DNA of 60,553 bases, taken from NCBI RefSeq assembly GCF_000377345.1, contig NZ_KB898053.1, forward strand, positions 1 through 60,553. Reading direction: 5' to 3'. The notes beneath the pieces were generated by a model that did no database searches, was not told where the DNA came from, and saw only the letters and a list, made by a program, of their open reading frames with translations. The DNA is from Thioalkalivibrio sp. ALJ16. Lineage in GTDB: Bacteria; Pseudomonadota; Gammaproteobacteria; Ectothiorhodospirales; Ectothiorhodospiraceae. Below, in pieces: positions 1 through 8,225 of this stretch (positions are counted from its first letter, which is position 1; the number at the start of each line of letters is the position of its first letter). Position numbers and translations under genes: made by a program.

Positions 1-276
1 TGGTTCCAGCGCCGTCCGGAACAGACCTGGCAGGCCTGGCGACACTGGGTACAGCAGGCACAGGAGAGTGGCATCCAGGCCCTGCAGCGCTTCGCGCGGT
101 TGCTGGAGCCCTATCTGCCCGGCATCGTCTCGCGCTGCCGGCATCGGCTGAATACCAGCGTTGTCGAAGGCATCAACAACACCATCAAAGTCATCAAGCG
201 TCGCGCCTACGGCTACCGCGACCAGGACTACTTCTTCCTCAAAATCCGCGCCGCCTTCCCCGGTAATGCTCGATGA
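1..276 (+). pseudogene. ISL3-family transposase, C-terminal part, cut by the window edge
   Basis: An open frame runs from base 1 to a TGA at 274-276 (91 codons) with no start inside the window. It contains the C-terminal signature of ISL3-type DDE transposases: NTSVVEGINNTIKVIKRR followed by AYGYRD and an FFLKIR stretch. The family acts on its own terminal repeats to move the element. Only the last fifth or so of a usual ISL3 transposase of about 400 residues is visible, so I cannot say whether the upstream part is intact. A T-rich stretch at 281-286 probably lies near the right end of the element. It borders the flagellar cluster and ends 44 bases from the convergent ycgR stop. Confidence 0.75.
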
Positions 277-320
277 ACCTTTTTTATGCGTGACGTCTGA
301 TCGTCGGCACCCGTCCCGGT

Positions 321-1037
321 TCACTCCATGGAGCGGCGCCGCGCCTCGCGCTGATAGTGCAGCAGAGCGATATTGGTCTGACGCTCCAGCCACTGGTCCG
401 ACCCTGCGACCTCGAATCCCGCGTACTCGTAGCCGTCGCGGGCGCTGCGGCGCCGGTTGGCCAGACGCAGGTCGCCGGACAGCCGTTCACGCACTTCCGG
501 CAGCAGCAGATTGGAAAAGGCCAGGAAGGTCCCGATCTCGAGGCTGTCCAGGGTCGAGGTGGGCAGCTCGATACACATGCCGCGGACGGACAGGTCTGTG
601 AGTTCGCCGATGACGGGCTCCGACCAGCCCTTGGTGTTCAGTTCGACCTTGGGGCGCTGGGCCATCGGGATATGCACGCGAAAGGTTTCGCGCCTTTGCA
701 GGTAGTACAACGATTCCGGATAGGGACAGACGTAGAGTGCGCCCTGCTGTTCCTGCTCGATTCGCGTGACGGTGGTTGAGAAGCGCACGGCGACCCCCCG
801 CAGGGCCGCGAACACGCGCAGGCCGCTCCCGGTGTGCACAAGGCCGTGGGCCCGGGGCGGCGTCAGTTCGTCGAGGAATACTTCCCTGGCCGTGGGATCC
901 AGGCGGACGAGTGCGGATCCGAACAGGGGGCCGTCTTCATCCAGGCGCACGCTGATCAGGGTGAGCTTGTGGTCCAGGTCCTTGAGGATGCCGGCAATGC
1001 GGTCGGGGTTGTCGACCGTGTATTCGGTTTCGTCCAT
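321..1037 (-). CDS. ycgR: Flagellar brake protein YcgR (YcgR-N plus PilZ, c-di-GMP receptor)
   Basis: This 238-residue protein has an N-terminal YcgR-type beta domain (about residues 5-110) and a C-terminal PilZ domain. The two c-di-GMP binding motifs are visible: RxxxR as R116-ETF-R120 within QRRETFR, and DxSxxG as D148-LSVR-G153. In enteric bacteria YcgR with bound c-di-GMP slows the motor by contacting the stator or switch. It follows flgN on the same strand after an 83-base gap, so it may be the last gene of the flgA-flgM-flgN-ycgR unit. Its presence next to flagellar genes supports the motility role, and a diguanylate cyclase lies at 34375-35691. Confidence 0.9.
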   Translation of the reverse strand: MDETEYTVDNPDRIAGILKDLDHKLTLISVRLDEDGPLFGSALVRLDPTAREVFLDELTPPRAHGLVHTGSGLRVFAALRGVAVRFSTTVTRIEQEQQGALYVCPYPESLYYLQRRETFRVHIPMAQRPKVELNTKGWSEPVIGELTDLSVRGMCIELPTSTLDSLEIGTFLAFSNLLLPEVRERLSGDLRLANRRRSARDGYEYAGFEVAGSDQWLERQTNIALLHYQREARRRSME

Positions 1038-1120
1038 GCGTCCGTGGCGTTAGTCGAGTGTGAGGACGCAAGGTACTGGGGCGGGGCCCGGAAAGCCAGC
1101 CGCCCGCGGCACAAAATGCA

Positions 1121-1606
1121 TCAGGCATGGGTGATCGGACGCCCGCCCCGGCTGTTGGGGCGCGTGCGGCCGTAGGGATCGTAGGTGGCGGCAGGGCCGA
1201 CGTCCTCGCCCCGAAGGATCTGCATCGACAGTTCCACACGGCGGCGGTCACGCTCGATCAGGCGCGCATTGCCCTGATTCAGGGTGTTGCAGCGTTCGAT
1301 GGACTGGCGCAGGGCCTGCCAGTGGTCGTCGAGGACGGCACTGTCGTCGAGACGCGAGAGCAGACGTGCCATGCCAGCGGGCGTGAACGCCTCGTTCTCG
1401 GACTCGGCGATCTGCTGCTGCTGGCGGGTCTCGCCCTCGAGCGCCTGCAAAAGGGCCTGCTTGCTGTTGACGACGGCCTGCAGGGCCTCGGGCTCGCGCG
1501 CCTCGACCGCGCGGGTCTCCTGGAGCAGGGCATCCTCAAGCTGGTGGGCCAGGCGGATGGAGGCCTCCAGGGAGTGTTGCAGGCGTTGGCGCGTATCGGC
1601 ATTCAT
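1121..1606 (-). CDS. flgN: Flagellar export chaperone FlgN
   Basis: The 161-residue product is almost entirely helical and rich in Glu, Gln and Arg, with an N-terminal stretch (RLAHQLEDALLQETRAVEAR) typical of FlgN coiled coils. FlgN binds the hook-filament junction proteins FlgK and FlgL in the cytoplasm and pilots them to the export gate; both are encoded in this window. It starts only 4 bases after flgM ends, which is the usual flgM-flgN pairing. The ATG at 1606 gives a length close to the family norm of 140-160. Sequence conservation in FlgN is low, so the call leans partly on position. Confidence 0.87.
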   Translation of the reverse strand: MNADTRQRLQHSLEASIRLAHQLEDALLQETRAVEAREPEALQAVVNSKQALLQALEGETRQQQQIAESENEAFTPAGMARLLSRLDDSAVLDDHWQALRQSIERCNTLNQGNARLIERDRRRVELSMQILRGEDVGPAATYDPYGRTRPNSRGGRPITHA

Positions 1607-1610
1607 CGGT

Positions 1611-1922
1611 TTAGCGCAGCATCCGTTCCAGGTCGATCATGCGATCGGCCAGCTGTTTGTTGTCGATCGGGTAGTTGCCGTTCGCGATGGCCTCGCGCAG
1701 CTCGGCCACGCGCGCGGCATCAAACGGTGCGCTGGCGTTGTTGCCGGCGGCGTTCATGGCCTGGGCGGCGCCGGTGAGGGTGACGGAGTCGTCGCCCGCG
1801 ACCGGGGCATTGCCCGTGCCCTGTGGCTGGCTGGAGGCCCGCTCCGTCTGCTCGCGGCCCTTGACCGCGGAGCTCTGGCTGTCCGGGCGCAGGTTGTTCG
1901 AATTGAGGCCCTTGATATCCAT
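1611..1922 (-). CDS. flgM: Anti-sigma-28 factor FlgM
   Basis: I place the start at the ATG at 1922, giving 103 residues beginning MDIKGLNSN. A longer frame to 2018 exists, but it would run through the sigma-28 promoter at 1958-1984. The N-terminal part is Ser/Gly/Ala-rich and looks disordered. The C-terminal part (DAARVAELREAIANGNYPID, then QLADRMIDLERML) is the FlgM helix pair that holds FliA. FlgM keeps sigma-28 inactive until the hook is complete, when it is secreted. It is followed at once by flgN and preceded by flgA. Confidence 0.93.
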   Translation of the reverse strand: MDIKGLNSNNLRPDSQSSAVKGREQTERASSQPQGTGNAPVAGDDSVTLTGAAQAMNAAGNNASAPFDAARVAELREAIANGNYPIDNKQLADRMIDLERMLR

Positions 1923-1957
1923 TGTGCCGTCCTGTCGTTGTAACTGTGCTGCAAGTG

Positions 1958-1984
1958 TTAACGGCCACGGGAACTGAAACTGTA
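1958..1984 (-). promoter_or_regulatory. Sigma-28 (FliA) promoter of flgM
   Basis: On the minus strand a -35 TACAGTTT (1977-1984) is followed by an 11-base spacer and a -10 GCCGTTAA (1958-1965). Against the enteric FliA consensus TAAAGTTT-N11-GCCGATAA this is 7/8 and 7/8 with exact spacing. It sits 36 bases upstream of the flgM ATG, so flgM and flgN probably have their own late promoter besides read-through from flgA. This would give the usual feedback in which FliA transcribes its own inhibitor. Confidence 0.8.
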
Positions 1985-2029
1985 GCCCCGATGAAGTCCG
2001 CGATGGAACCGGCGTCACACTGTGAATGT

Positions 2030-2758
2030 TCAGAGCGCCACGCGGATGTGTCCCGAGGCCTGGATTTCGCCTTCGACCACGCGCCCGGACGAAGTGTTCT
2101 TCACCCGGATTCGGTCGCCGAGGGTGCCGTTCTCCAGTGCCTCGCCCTGCATGCGAATCGCGATGGAGCCGTTTTCCGCCAGAATCGTGACGCGCTGGCC
2201 GCGACTGACGACCTCGCGCTGGGTCACATGCTGGGTGCCGATGATCTGGCCGGAACGGATGTTGCGGCGGGTCTGCTGGCCCACCAGCGCGGATTTGTCT
2301 TCATGATAGCTGCCGGCGTGGCGTGATGTCTCGATGCGCTGAAAGCGCAGATCGCCCGCGGTCAGGATGTGCTGGCGCGGCAGGCTGCGGTTGGCGACCA
2401 GGACATGGGCGTAGCGCTCCACCGTGGCCGGTACGTACAGCTGCCAAGTCACCGGGCCGGCGCACTGGAGGTGAACGGCCGTATTGCCTTCGCGGCGCCC
2501 GCCGGGCGGGAAGCGGGCGTTAAGGCCGTCACTGCAGTAGGCCAGGCGCAGGCGGTTGTCGAGCTGGCCGATCTCGATATTGATGTCCTCGGCGGTGTCG
2601 GAGTCCAGTTCCTCGATCAGGAAACGTTCGGCGGCCTGACGGATATCGGCCACCGGGTGAATCTGGGCGTGGGCTGGCGCGGCCAGCAACAGCAGTGCGC
2701 AAAGCCCGAGGGCCGCCAGGGGCGCAGTCGCCAGTTGGTCGAGACTTGCTGCGTTCAT
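2030..2758 (-). CDS. flgA: Flagellar P-ring assembly chaperone FlgA
   Basis: The 242-residue product has a signal peptide (hydrophobic stretch to LLLLAAPAHAQ, about residue 32) and then the SAF/FlgA domain, including RSLPRQHILTAGDLRF and the C-terminal GQRVTILAENGSIAIRMQGEAL segment. FlgA works in the periplasm and helps FlgI assemble into the P-ring. It is transcribed away from cheV, in the Pseudomonas-like order flgA-flgM-flgN, with a sigma-54 type promoter about 100 bases upstream. The gap to flgM is 107 bases and holds the flgM promoter. Confidence 0.95.
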   Translation of the reverse strand: MNAASLDQLATAPLAALGLCALLLLAAPAHAQIHPVADIRQAAERFLIEELDSDTAEDINIEIGQLDNRLRLAYCSDGLNARFPPGGRREGNTAVHLQCAGPVTWQLYVPATVERYAHVLVANRSLPRQHILTAGDLRFQRIETSRHAGSYHEDKSALVGQQTRRNIRSGQIIGTQHVTQREVVSRGQRVTILAENGSIAIRMQGEALENGTLGDRIRVKNTSSGRVVEGEIQASGHIRVAL

Positions 2759-2859
2759 GTCCGGTCCTGTCCGCCCGTAGCGGAGGTGCTGCGGCCTGGT
2801 GTCGGTGGAGATGAGGGGATTTGGCCCAGCCCATCGTCCACCCGTCTGCTCAATTACAT

Positions 2860-2874
2860 GCAGATGTCATGCCA
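2860..2874 (-). promoter_or_regulatory. Sigma-54 promoter of flgA
   Basis: The minus strand reads TGGCATGACATCTGC, which keeps the -24 GG and -12 GC elements with the obligatory 10 bases between them. It lies about 100 bases upstream of the flgA ATG. The T of the -12 TTGC is replaced (CTGC), so the match is good but not perfect. Sigma-54 control of flgA fits class II/III flagellar regulation in Pseudomonas-like bacteria. Confidence 0.6.
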
Positions 2875-3048
2875 TAAAGTGCGGATGACACGGATTCAAG
2901 ACCACGGGAGGATGGCCGTTATCCGGATGAGGCGGCGGTGAGCCGCCCGGTACGGGCTTCGCAATGACAGGCAGGGCGTGCGCGGTGCACACTGGACCTT
3001 TGAGGTTGGCCTGCGCCGTTGGTACCGCGGGACAAGGAGAGCGGCAGG

Positions 3049-3987
3049 ATGAGTCAATTCATTGACGATGTGAATCAGCGCACGCAGCTGGTAGGCCAGA
3101 ACCGGATGGAGCTGCTGCTGTTCCACCTCGGCGGGTCGCAGACCTTCGGGATTAATGTATTCAAGGTTCGCGAGGTGATCCCGTCTCCGCCACTGCGGCA
3201 GATCCCGGGCTCCATGAGCGTAGTGCGCGGGGTGGCGACCTTGCGCGGCGGTACGGTACCGATCATCGATCTGGCGCGGGCGATGGGGCTGCGTGGTGGG
3301 GCGGGCGCGGGTGACAGCGATGCCCAGAAGGTGGTGGTGACCGAATTCAATCGTTCGGTACAGGGTTTCTGGGTGTCTGCGGTGGACCGTATCGTCAACG
3401 TGAACTGGCAGGACGTGAAGTCGCCCCCGCGGGGTACCGGGAGGGAGTCGTTCCTGGTCGCAGTTACGGAAATCGACAACAAGCTGGTGGAGATCATCGA
3501 CGTCGAGCGCGTGCTCTCGATCGTCAACCCGCTGCCCACGGAGGTGTCGGCGTCGCTCCGCGAGGATGCGGTGACGGATAATGCACGCAAGGTGGTCATC
3601 GTCGATGATTCGATGGTGGCCCGCAAGCAGATCGAGAGCGCCATCAAGGGGCTGGGTTTCGAGTATCTGGTCTTCAAGGATGGTCAGGAGGCCCTCGAGT
3701 TTCTCGAGCAGACAGCGGCTGAAGGGCCGGTTCGGGATGTCATTGAGCTGGTGATCTCCGATATCGAGATGCCGCGCATGGATGGTTACACCCTGACTGC
3801 GCGCATCCGGGACAATCCGGCACTGAAAGACCTGAAGATACTGCTGCATTCCTCGCTGAGCGGGGAGTTCAACACGGACATGGTCCGGCGCGCCGGTGCC
3901 GATGCATTCCTGTCGAAATTCAATCCCGACGAACTGGCCGCGGCGGTGCTCGACCAGACCGGGCGCGAGAATCAGAAGCCCGAATGA
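3049..3987 (+). CDS. cheV: Chemotaxis coupling protein CheV (CheW domain plus receiver)
   Basis: The ATG at 3049 has AAGGAG upstream; a TTG ten codons earlier is possible but would swallow the ribosome binding site. Residues 15-165 form a CheW-like domain that couples receptors to the CheA kinase. Residues 180-312 form a CheY-like receiver with D186/D187, the phospho-acceptor D238 in VISDIEMPRMDGY, and the Lys of LSKFNP near the end. CheV tunes array signalling and adaptation through its phosphorylation. It is followed by cheR, a pairing also found in Pseudomonas beside flgA and flgB. Confidence 0.95.
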   Translation: MSQFIDDVNQRTQLVGQNRMELLLFHLGGSQTFGINVFKVREVIPSPPLRQIPGSMSVVRGVATLRGGTVPIIDLARAMGLRGGAGAGDSDAQKVVVTEFNRSVQGFWVSAVDRIVNVNWQDVKSPPRGTGRESFLVAVTEIDNKLVEIIDVERVLSIVNPLPTEVSASLREDAVTDNARKVVIVDDSMVARKQIESAIKGLGFEYLVFKDGQEALEFLEQTAAEGPVRDVIELVISDIEMPRMDGYTLTARIRDNPALKDLKILLHSSLSGEFNTDMVRRAGADAFLSKFNPDELAAAVLDQTGRENQKPE

Positions 3988-4034
3988 GGGCGCGGCCAGC
4001 GGCAGTGGATTGCCACCGGGTGCCGGTCGGACGG

Positions 4035-4051
4035 CGGCCAATGGCCGTTTT
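4035..4051 (+). terminator. Weak terminator-like hairpin after cheV
   Basis: CGGCC-AAT-GGCCG is followed by four T residues, 48 bases after the cheV stop. The stem is only 5 bp and the T-run is short, so it may attenuate rather than stop transcription into cheR. The gap between the two genes is 209 bases, and a TATACT hexamer further on could be a -10 element for a separate cheR promoter. Confidence 0.25.
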
Positions 4052-4196
4052 GCTCCATCGCCGGAGGGTCGGTGGGCCAGGCCGTGTCGCACCTCGCCGG
4101 ACCTCGTATACTGGCGGCATCGCCACCTCGCCCAGGCCTGTCAAGGATTCGTCATCAGGATGCTAACCACGTTGGACTTCGCTCAGGGATGAACTG

Positions 4197-5012
4197 GTGA
4201 TTGATTCCCGCGACTACGAGGAGTTCTCCCGCTTCCTGCAGGACTGCTGCGGCTTGGTGCTGGGCGACAGTCGGCAGTATCTGGTGTCCAGCCGACTGTC
4301 GCGCTTGCTGGACGAGTTCGACTTCAAGAGTGTTCCGGAACTGCTGCGGGCGATGCGCCAGTCGCCCGATCCGCGGCTGCGCACGCGCGTGATTGATGCG
4401 ATGACCACCAATGAGACCTCGTGGTTTCGCGATGGCTTTCCGTTCGAGATCCTGCGTCAGGTACTGCTGCCCGAGCTCTCCGCCCGCGGCGGCAGTCTCA
4501 AGGTCTGGTCGGCGGCCTGCTCCAGCGGCCAGGAGGCCTACAGTATCTCCATGGTGGTTTCCGAGTGGGAGGAGTCGCGCCCGCCGCGAAAGGTGCCGGT
4601 GTCCATCCTCGGTACCGATCTGTCCGAGAAGGTGCTGGAGGAGGCGCGTCGCGGCGTCTATGACGGGCTGAGTATCGTGCGCGGCCTGAGCGAGGCGCGC
4701 CGGGCGCGCTTCTTCGAGACGGTGGCGGACGGGCACCGGGTCGTCCCCGAAGTGCAGCGGCGCTGTCGTTTTCAGAAACTCAACCTGATCGACAGCTACG
4801 CCGCGTTGGGTAAATTCGACCTGGTGTTCTGTCGCAATGTGCTGATCTATTTCTCCGGCGAGACCAAGCGCCAGGTTCTTGACGGTATCGCGCGACAGAT
4901 GAACCCTGGTGGTTATCTGTTTCTTGGCGCTTCAGAGACGGCGGGGCCCTACACCAAGTCCTTCGAGACGGTCCGTACCGAATACGGGTCGGTCCTGCGC
5001 GTCAAAACCTGA
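4197..5012 (+). CDS. cheR: Chemotaxis protein methyltransferase CheR
   Basis: The 271-residue enzyme transfers methyl groups from S-adenosylmethionine to glutamates of chemoreceptors. It has the N-terminal helical domain and the CheR motif NETSWFRD (72-79). The SAM-binding region is WSAACSSGQEAYS (104-116) and LGTDLSE, and CRNVLIYF lies near the end. The start is a GTG at 4197 directly after the weak purine stretch GGGATGAACTG; the reading MIDSRDYEEF from here matches the family N-terminus. It lies between cheV and the flgB operon. No cheB is present in the window. Confidence 0.95.
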   Translation: MIDSRDYEEFSRFLQDCCGLVLGDSRQYLVSSRLSRLLDEFDFKSVPELLRAMRQSPDPRLRTRVIDAMTTNETSWFRDGFPFEILRQVLLPELSARGGSLKVWSAACSSGQEAYSISMVVSEWEESRPPRKVPVSILGTDLSEKVLEEARRGVYDGLSIVRGLSEARRARFFETVADGHRVVPEVQRRCRFQKLNLIDSYAALGKFDLVFCRNVLIYFSGETKRQVLDGIARQMNPGGYLFLGASETAGPYTKSFETVRTEYGSVLRVKT

Positions 5013-5131
5013 ACGTGCCAAGCGGTGTCGCAATGACACCGTAACGGGCAGTACAAGCGGGCTCCCGCGGAGCCCGGCATGCACCCGGCCGGGCCCCTCG
5101 CAGCCCGGAACGTTCCCTCCCTCTGGTCGAA

Positions 5132-5146
5132 TGGCATAACCCTTGC
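5132..5146 (+). promoter_or_regulatory. Sigma-54 promoter of the flgB operon
   Basis: TGGCATAACCCTTGC matches the sigma-54 consensus TGGCACGRNNNTTGC, with -24 GG, -12 GC and N10 spacing, and is followed by T. It lies 83 bases before the flgB start, so transcription should begin near 5158. A FleQ/FlrC-type enhancer-binding protein would be needed for activation and is not in the window. Confidence 0.85.
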
Positions 5147-5228
5147 TTGAGTTCCCCCGCAAGGGAGCGCAGTGGTTGCGCCCCGTGTTTGCAGCAGGGG
5201 ACCGCCAGGGGCGGCCGGGACGGTAGCG

Positions 5229-5636
5229 ATGAGTCTTTCTCTGGACAAGGCGATGGGGATTCTTCCGCAGTCGATCAACGTGCGCGCCCAGCGCATGGAA
5301 CTGCTGGCGTCCAATATCGCCAATGCCGATACCCCGAACTACAAGGCGCGCGACATCGATTTCCGCTCGGTGCTCGAAACCGCGGCCGGGGGCGGCAACA
5401 CCTTGCCCATGGCCCGCAGCCAGGCGGCGCACATCGACCCCGGCGCCGGGGCCATGAGTGGACAGGTCGAGGCGCTGTACCGGGTGCCGTCACAGGCATC
5501 CCTGGATGGCAACACAGTCGATCCTCAAATGGAACGGGCCGCGTTTGCCGAGAACGCGGTGCAGTACCAGAGCAGCCTTGAGTTCCTCAATCGCCGGGTG
5601 TCCGGCATCCGCGAGGCCCTGCGGGGCGATCGCTAA
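5229..5636 (+). CDS. flgB: Flagellar proximal rod protein FlgB
   Basis: The 135-residue protein starts at the ATG at 5229 (MSLSLDKAMG). A longer frame to 5172 exists but adds no conserved sequence. The N-terminal rod motif is ELLASNIANADTPNYKARDIDF, and the C-terminal helix ends the chain as in other rod proteins. FlgB is the most proximal rod subunit and is exported by the flagellar type III apparatus. It heads the flgBCDEFGHIJKL run, 83 bases downstream of the sigma-54 promoter. Confidence 0.96.
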   Translation: MSLSLDKAMGILPQSINVRAQRMELLASNIANADTPNYKARDIDFRSVLETAAGGGNTLPMARSQAAHIDPGAGAMSGQVEALYRVPSQASLDGNTVDPQMERAAFAENAVQYQSSLEFLNRRVSGIREALRGDR

Positions 5637-5663
5637 CGCGGAACGGATCAGGAGATTGATGTC

Positions 5664-6083
5664 GTGAGTAACCTTTTCAGTCTGTTCAACACCTCTGCCT
5701 CCGCACTATCGGCGCAGTCGGTGCGCCTGAATACCGTCGCCTCGAACCTGGCCAACGCGAACACCGCTGCGAGCAGCCCCGACGAGGCCTACCGCGCGAA
5801 GCAGGTGCTGTTTCAGAGCGTGATGGATCAGGCGCGTCCCAACGGTTCGGCTACCTCGGTTCGCGTGGCCGGGGTGACCGAGTCGCAGGCCGCGCCGCAT
5901 GCCCACTATGAGCCGCATCACCCGCAGGCCAACGAGGAGGGCTATATCTTCCGGCCCGCGATCAGTGTGGTGGAGGAAATGGCCAACATGATGTCCGCCT
6001 CGCGCAACTACGAGGCCAACGTGGAGGTGATGGAAACCTCGCGTCAGCTGCTCCAGCGCACCCTGCAGATCGGACAGGGCTAG
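5664..6083 (+). CDS. flgC: Flagellar proximal rod protein FlgC
   Basis: The 139-residue product has the rod N-terminus LNTVASNLANANTAASSPDEAYRA (with ANA in place of the commoner ADA) and the C-terminal VEEMANMMSASRNYEANVEVMET typical of FlgC. The start is a GTG at 5664 with AGGAG 11 bases before; the ATG at 5659 is in another frame and stops after two codons. It forms the proximal rod with FlgB and FlgF. It sits 27 bases after flgB and is followed by a 163-base gap before flgD. Confidence 0.95.
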   Translation: MSNLFSLFNTSASALSAQSVRLNTVASNLANANTAASSPDEAYRAKQVLFQSVMDQARPNGSATSVRVAGVTESQAAPHAHYEPHHPQANEEGYIFRPAISVVEEMANMMSASRNYEANVEVMETSRQLLQRTLQIGQG

Positions 6084-6246
6084 GGGGCGGGTCGATGACG
6101 ACGCACCCACGGGCCGGACGGCACGCGCGCTATCAGACCGCTGGCGCCGGGGCGCCCGTATGCCAGAGCAAGCCACAGCGGTCACGGGAGTGCCACAACG
6201 CATTCGAACGGGTGCCTAGCGCCTTCATTTTCCACAGGAGCCAGCC

Positions 6247-6921
6247 ATGACACAGATCTCCCCCGAACTGCTGGACCGCCTGGGCCTGTCGCGGCCGGAC
6301 AAGAAGCCCGAGGGCGCGATGGACCGCCTTGGGCAGTCCGATTTCCTGAAGCTGATGACGACGCAGTTGCAGAACCAGGACCCGATGGAGCCGATGGACA
6401 ACGGGGATTTCCTGGGCCAGATGGCGCAGTTCTCGACCGTGACCGGCATCGAACAGCTGTCGAAATCGTTCGAAAAGCTGGCGCAGTCGCTGGGTCAGAA
6501 CCAGACGCTGCAGGCGGCTTCGCTGGTCGGCAAGGATGTCCTGGTGCCGGTGGAGTTCGGTGAACTGCGTCCGGACGGACTCGTGAACGGCGCCGTCGAC
6601 CTCCAGCGCTCCACGGAGGAGCTGCAGATCGATGTGTACAGCCCCAATGGCGAACGCATCCGCCGCATGAATCTGGGCGCCGCCGGTCGCGGTCTTCAGG
6701 AGTTCACCTGGAACGGTCTGCGCGACGACGGGACCTTCGCCCCCCCGGGCGTCTACGAATTCAAGGCCACGGCCCGCTCCGGGACCCAGTCCGAGGCCGT
6801 GGACACCTTCCTGGATGCCCGCGTGGAGAGCGTCGCGGTTGGCAGTGACGCCGGGCTGGCACTGACCGTGCAGGGCCTTGGCGAGATCAGCTTTTCGGAT
6901 GTACGGCGCATCGGCGGCTGA
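6247..6921 (+). CDS. flgD: Flagellar hook-capping protein FlgD
   Basis: The 224-residue product carries the FlgD N-terminal signature (SDFLKLMTTQLQNQDPMEPMDNGDF with LGQMAQFSTVTGIEQL) that targets export, and a C-terminal FlgD Ig-like/tudor part with GLRDDGTFAPPGVYEF. FlgD caps the growing hook and lets FlgE add beneath it. The start has CAGGAG 9 bases upstream. The 163 bases between flgC and flgD show no promoter motif that I recognise. Confidence 0.95.
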   Translation: MTQISPELLDRLGLSRPDKKPEGAMDRLGQSDFLKLMTTQLQNQDPMEPMDNGDFLGQMAQFSTVTGIEQLSKSFEKLAQSLGQNQTLQAASLVGKDVLVPVEFGELRPDGLVNGAVDLQRSTEELQIDVYSPNGERIRRMNLGAAGRGLQEFTWNGLRDDGTFAPPGVYEFKATARSGTQSEAVDTFLDARVESVAVGSDAGLALTVQGLGEISFSDVRRIGG

Positions 6922-6960
6922 CGGCCGGCGGCGAACGAACCCTAACGGAGGAAACACCCC

Positions 6961-8193
6961 ATGCCCTTCAATATCGGATTGAGCGGACTCAACGCGGCCC
7001 AGGCCGACCTGCAGACGACCGGCAACAACGTCTCCAACTCGGGGACCACCGGTTTCAAGCGCTCGCGTGCGGAATTCGGCGACGTGTTCGCGCAGAGCTT
7101 CGGCGGCATCAGCCAGACCGCGATTGGTTCCGGGACCCGGCTGCAGGCCGTGACCCAGCAGTTCTCGCAGGGCCGTACCGAGTTCACCGAAAACGGTCTC
7201 GACCTCGCGATCAACGGCCAGGGCTTCTTTGTCCTCAACGATCAGGGAAGCACGGTGTACACGCGTGCTGGCGAATTTCAGGTCAATCGCGACGGTTTTC
7301 TGGTGAACAACCAGGGCCAGCAGCTGCAGGGCTACCCGCCGCAGGACCCGAACACGGCGGACCCGAATTTCAATACCGGGCAGCTGGAGGATATCCGTCT
7401 GCAGACGGGTGCGGCACCGCCCAATGCGACGACCTCGGTGGAGGCATTGCTGAACCTGCGTTCCGATGCCGAAGAACCGCCGGTTGCGCCCTTCGATCTC
7501 ACCGACCCCGATACCTACAACTTTTCCACATCGCTGACGGTGTACGACTCGCTGGGTACCTCGCGTGATGCAAGCATCTACTTCGTCAAGGGGGCGGATG
7601 ACCTGGAATGGACGGCCCACGTGGGCGTGGATGGGCAGGCATACGAGTCCTTTGACCTGACCTTCGACGGCAGTGGTTCGCTGGTCACGGTCGCCCCGGA
7701 CCCGGCAGAAGTGACGGTGCCCAGTGCGGATCTGGGTAACGGGGCGCTGGATCTAGTCTTCGAGATGGATTTTGGCGGCACCACCCAGTATGGCGGTGAC
7801 TTTGCGGTCAACGATCTGAATCAGGACGGTTTCGCATCCGGGCGCCTGACGGGCGTGGACATTGACGACTCGGGTGTGGTCTTCGCCCGGTTCACCAATG
7901 GGCAGTCGACCGTGCTCGGTCAGGTCGCGATGGCCAACTTCACCAACCCGCAGGGGCTGGAGCAGCTGGGCAACAACAACTGGGCCGAGACCTTTGCCGC
8001 GGGCGAGCCGGTCTTTGCCGCGCCCGGCACCGGGAACCTCGGCACCATCCAGGCCGGTGCGCTGGAGGCCTCGAATGTGGATATCGCTCAGGAGCTGGTG
8101 AACCTGATCACCGCGCAGCGCAACTTCCAGGCGAATGCGCAGACGATCTCCACTGCTGATCAGGTCACCCAGACCATCATCAACATCCGCTAG
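6961..8193 (+). CDS. flgE: Flagellar hook protein FlgE
   Basis: The 410-residue protein starts with the hook/rod motif (IGLSGLNAAQADLQTTGNNVSNSGTTGFK) and ends with the conserved C-terminal helix (SNVDIAQELVNLITAQRNFQANAQTI). The middle third, rich in Asp, Thr and Gly, is the variable surface domain. FlgE is the hook subunit, secreted and polymerised under the FlgD cap. A GGAGG ribosome site lies just before the ATG. Its length is within the usual 400-460 range. Confidence 0.97.
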   Translation: MPFNIGLSGLNAAQADLQTTGNNVSNSGTTGFKRSRAEFGDVFAQSFGGISQTAIGSGTRLQAVTQQFSQGRTEFTENGLDLAINGQGFFVLNDQGSTVYTRAGEFQVNRDGFLVNNQGQQLQGYPPQDPNTADPNFNTGQLEDIRLQTGAAPPNATTSVEALLNLRSDAEEPPVAPFDLTDPDTYNFSTSLTVYDSLGTSRDASIYFVKGADDLEWTAHVGVDGQAYESFDLTFDGSGSLVTVAPDPAEVTVPSADLGNGALDLVFEMDFGGTTQYGGDFAVNDLNQDGFASGRLTGVDIDDSGVVFARFTNGQSTVLGQVAMANFTNPQGLEQLGNNNWAETFAAGEPVFAAPGTGNLGTIQAGALEASNVDIAQELVNLITAQRNFQANAQTISTADQVTQTIINIR

Positions 8194-8225
8194 GCGCGGG
8201 ACAGGGCACGCAGGAGGGCCTGAGC

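Noticed and set aside
3019-3048. N-terminal extension of cheV from a TTG at 3019
   Set aside because: It would cover the AAGGAG ribosome site of the ATG at 3049 and adds ten residues without CheW similarity.
3021-3048. Sigma-28 promoter directly before cheV (GCCGTTGG)
   Set aside because: The matching -35 is absent at the 11-base spacing and the -10 has two mismatches.
6095-6250. 51-codon frame in the flgC-flgD gap, ending in ATGA overlap with flgD
   Set aside because: The composition (Arg/Pro/His-rich, no hydrophobic core) is that of random high-GC sequence, and it has no ribosome site. The overlap can arise by chance.
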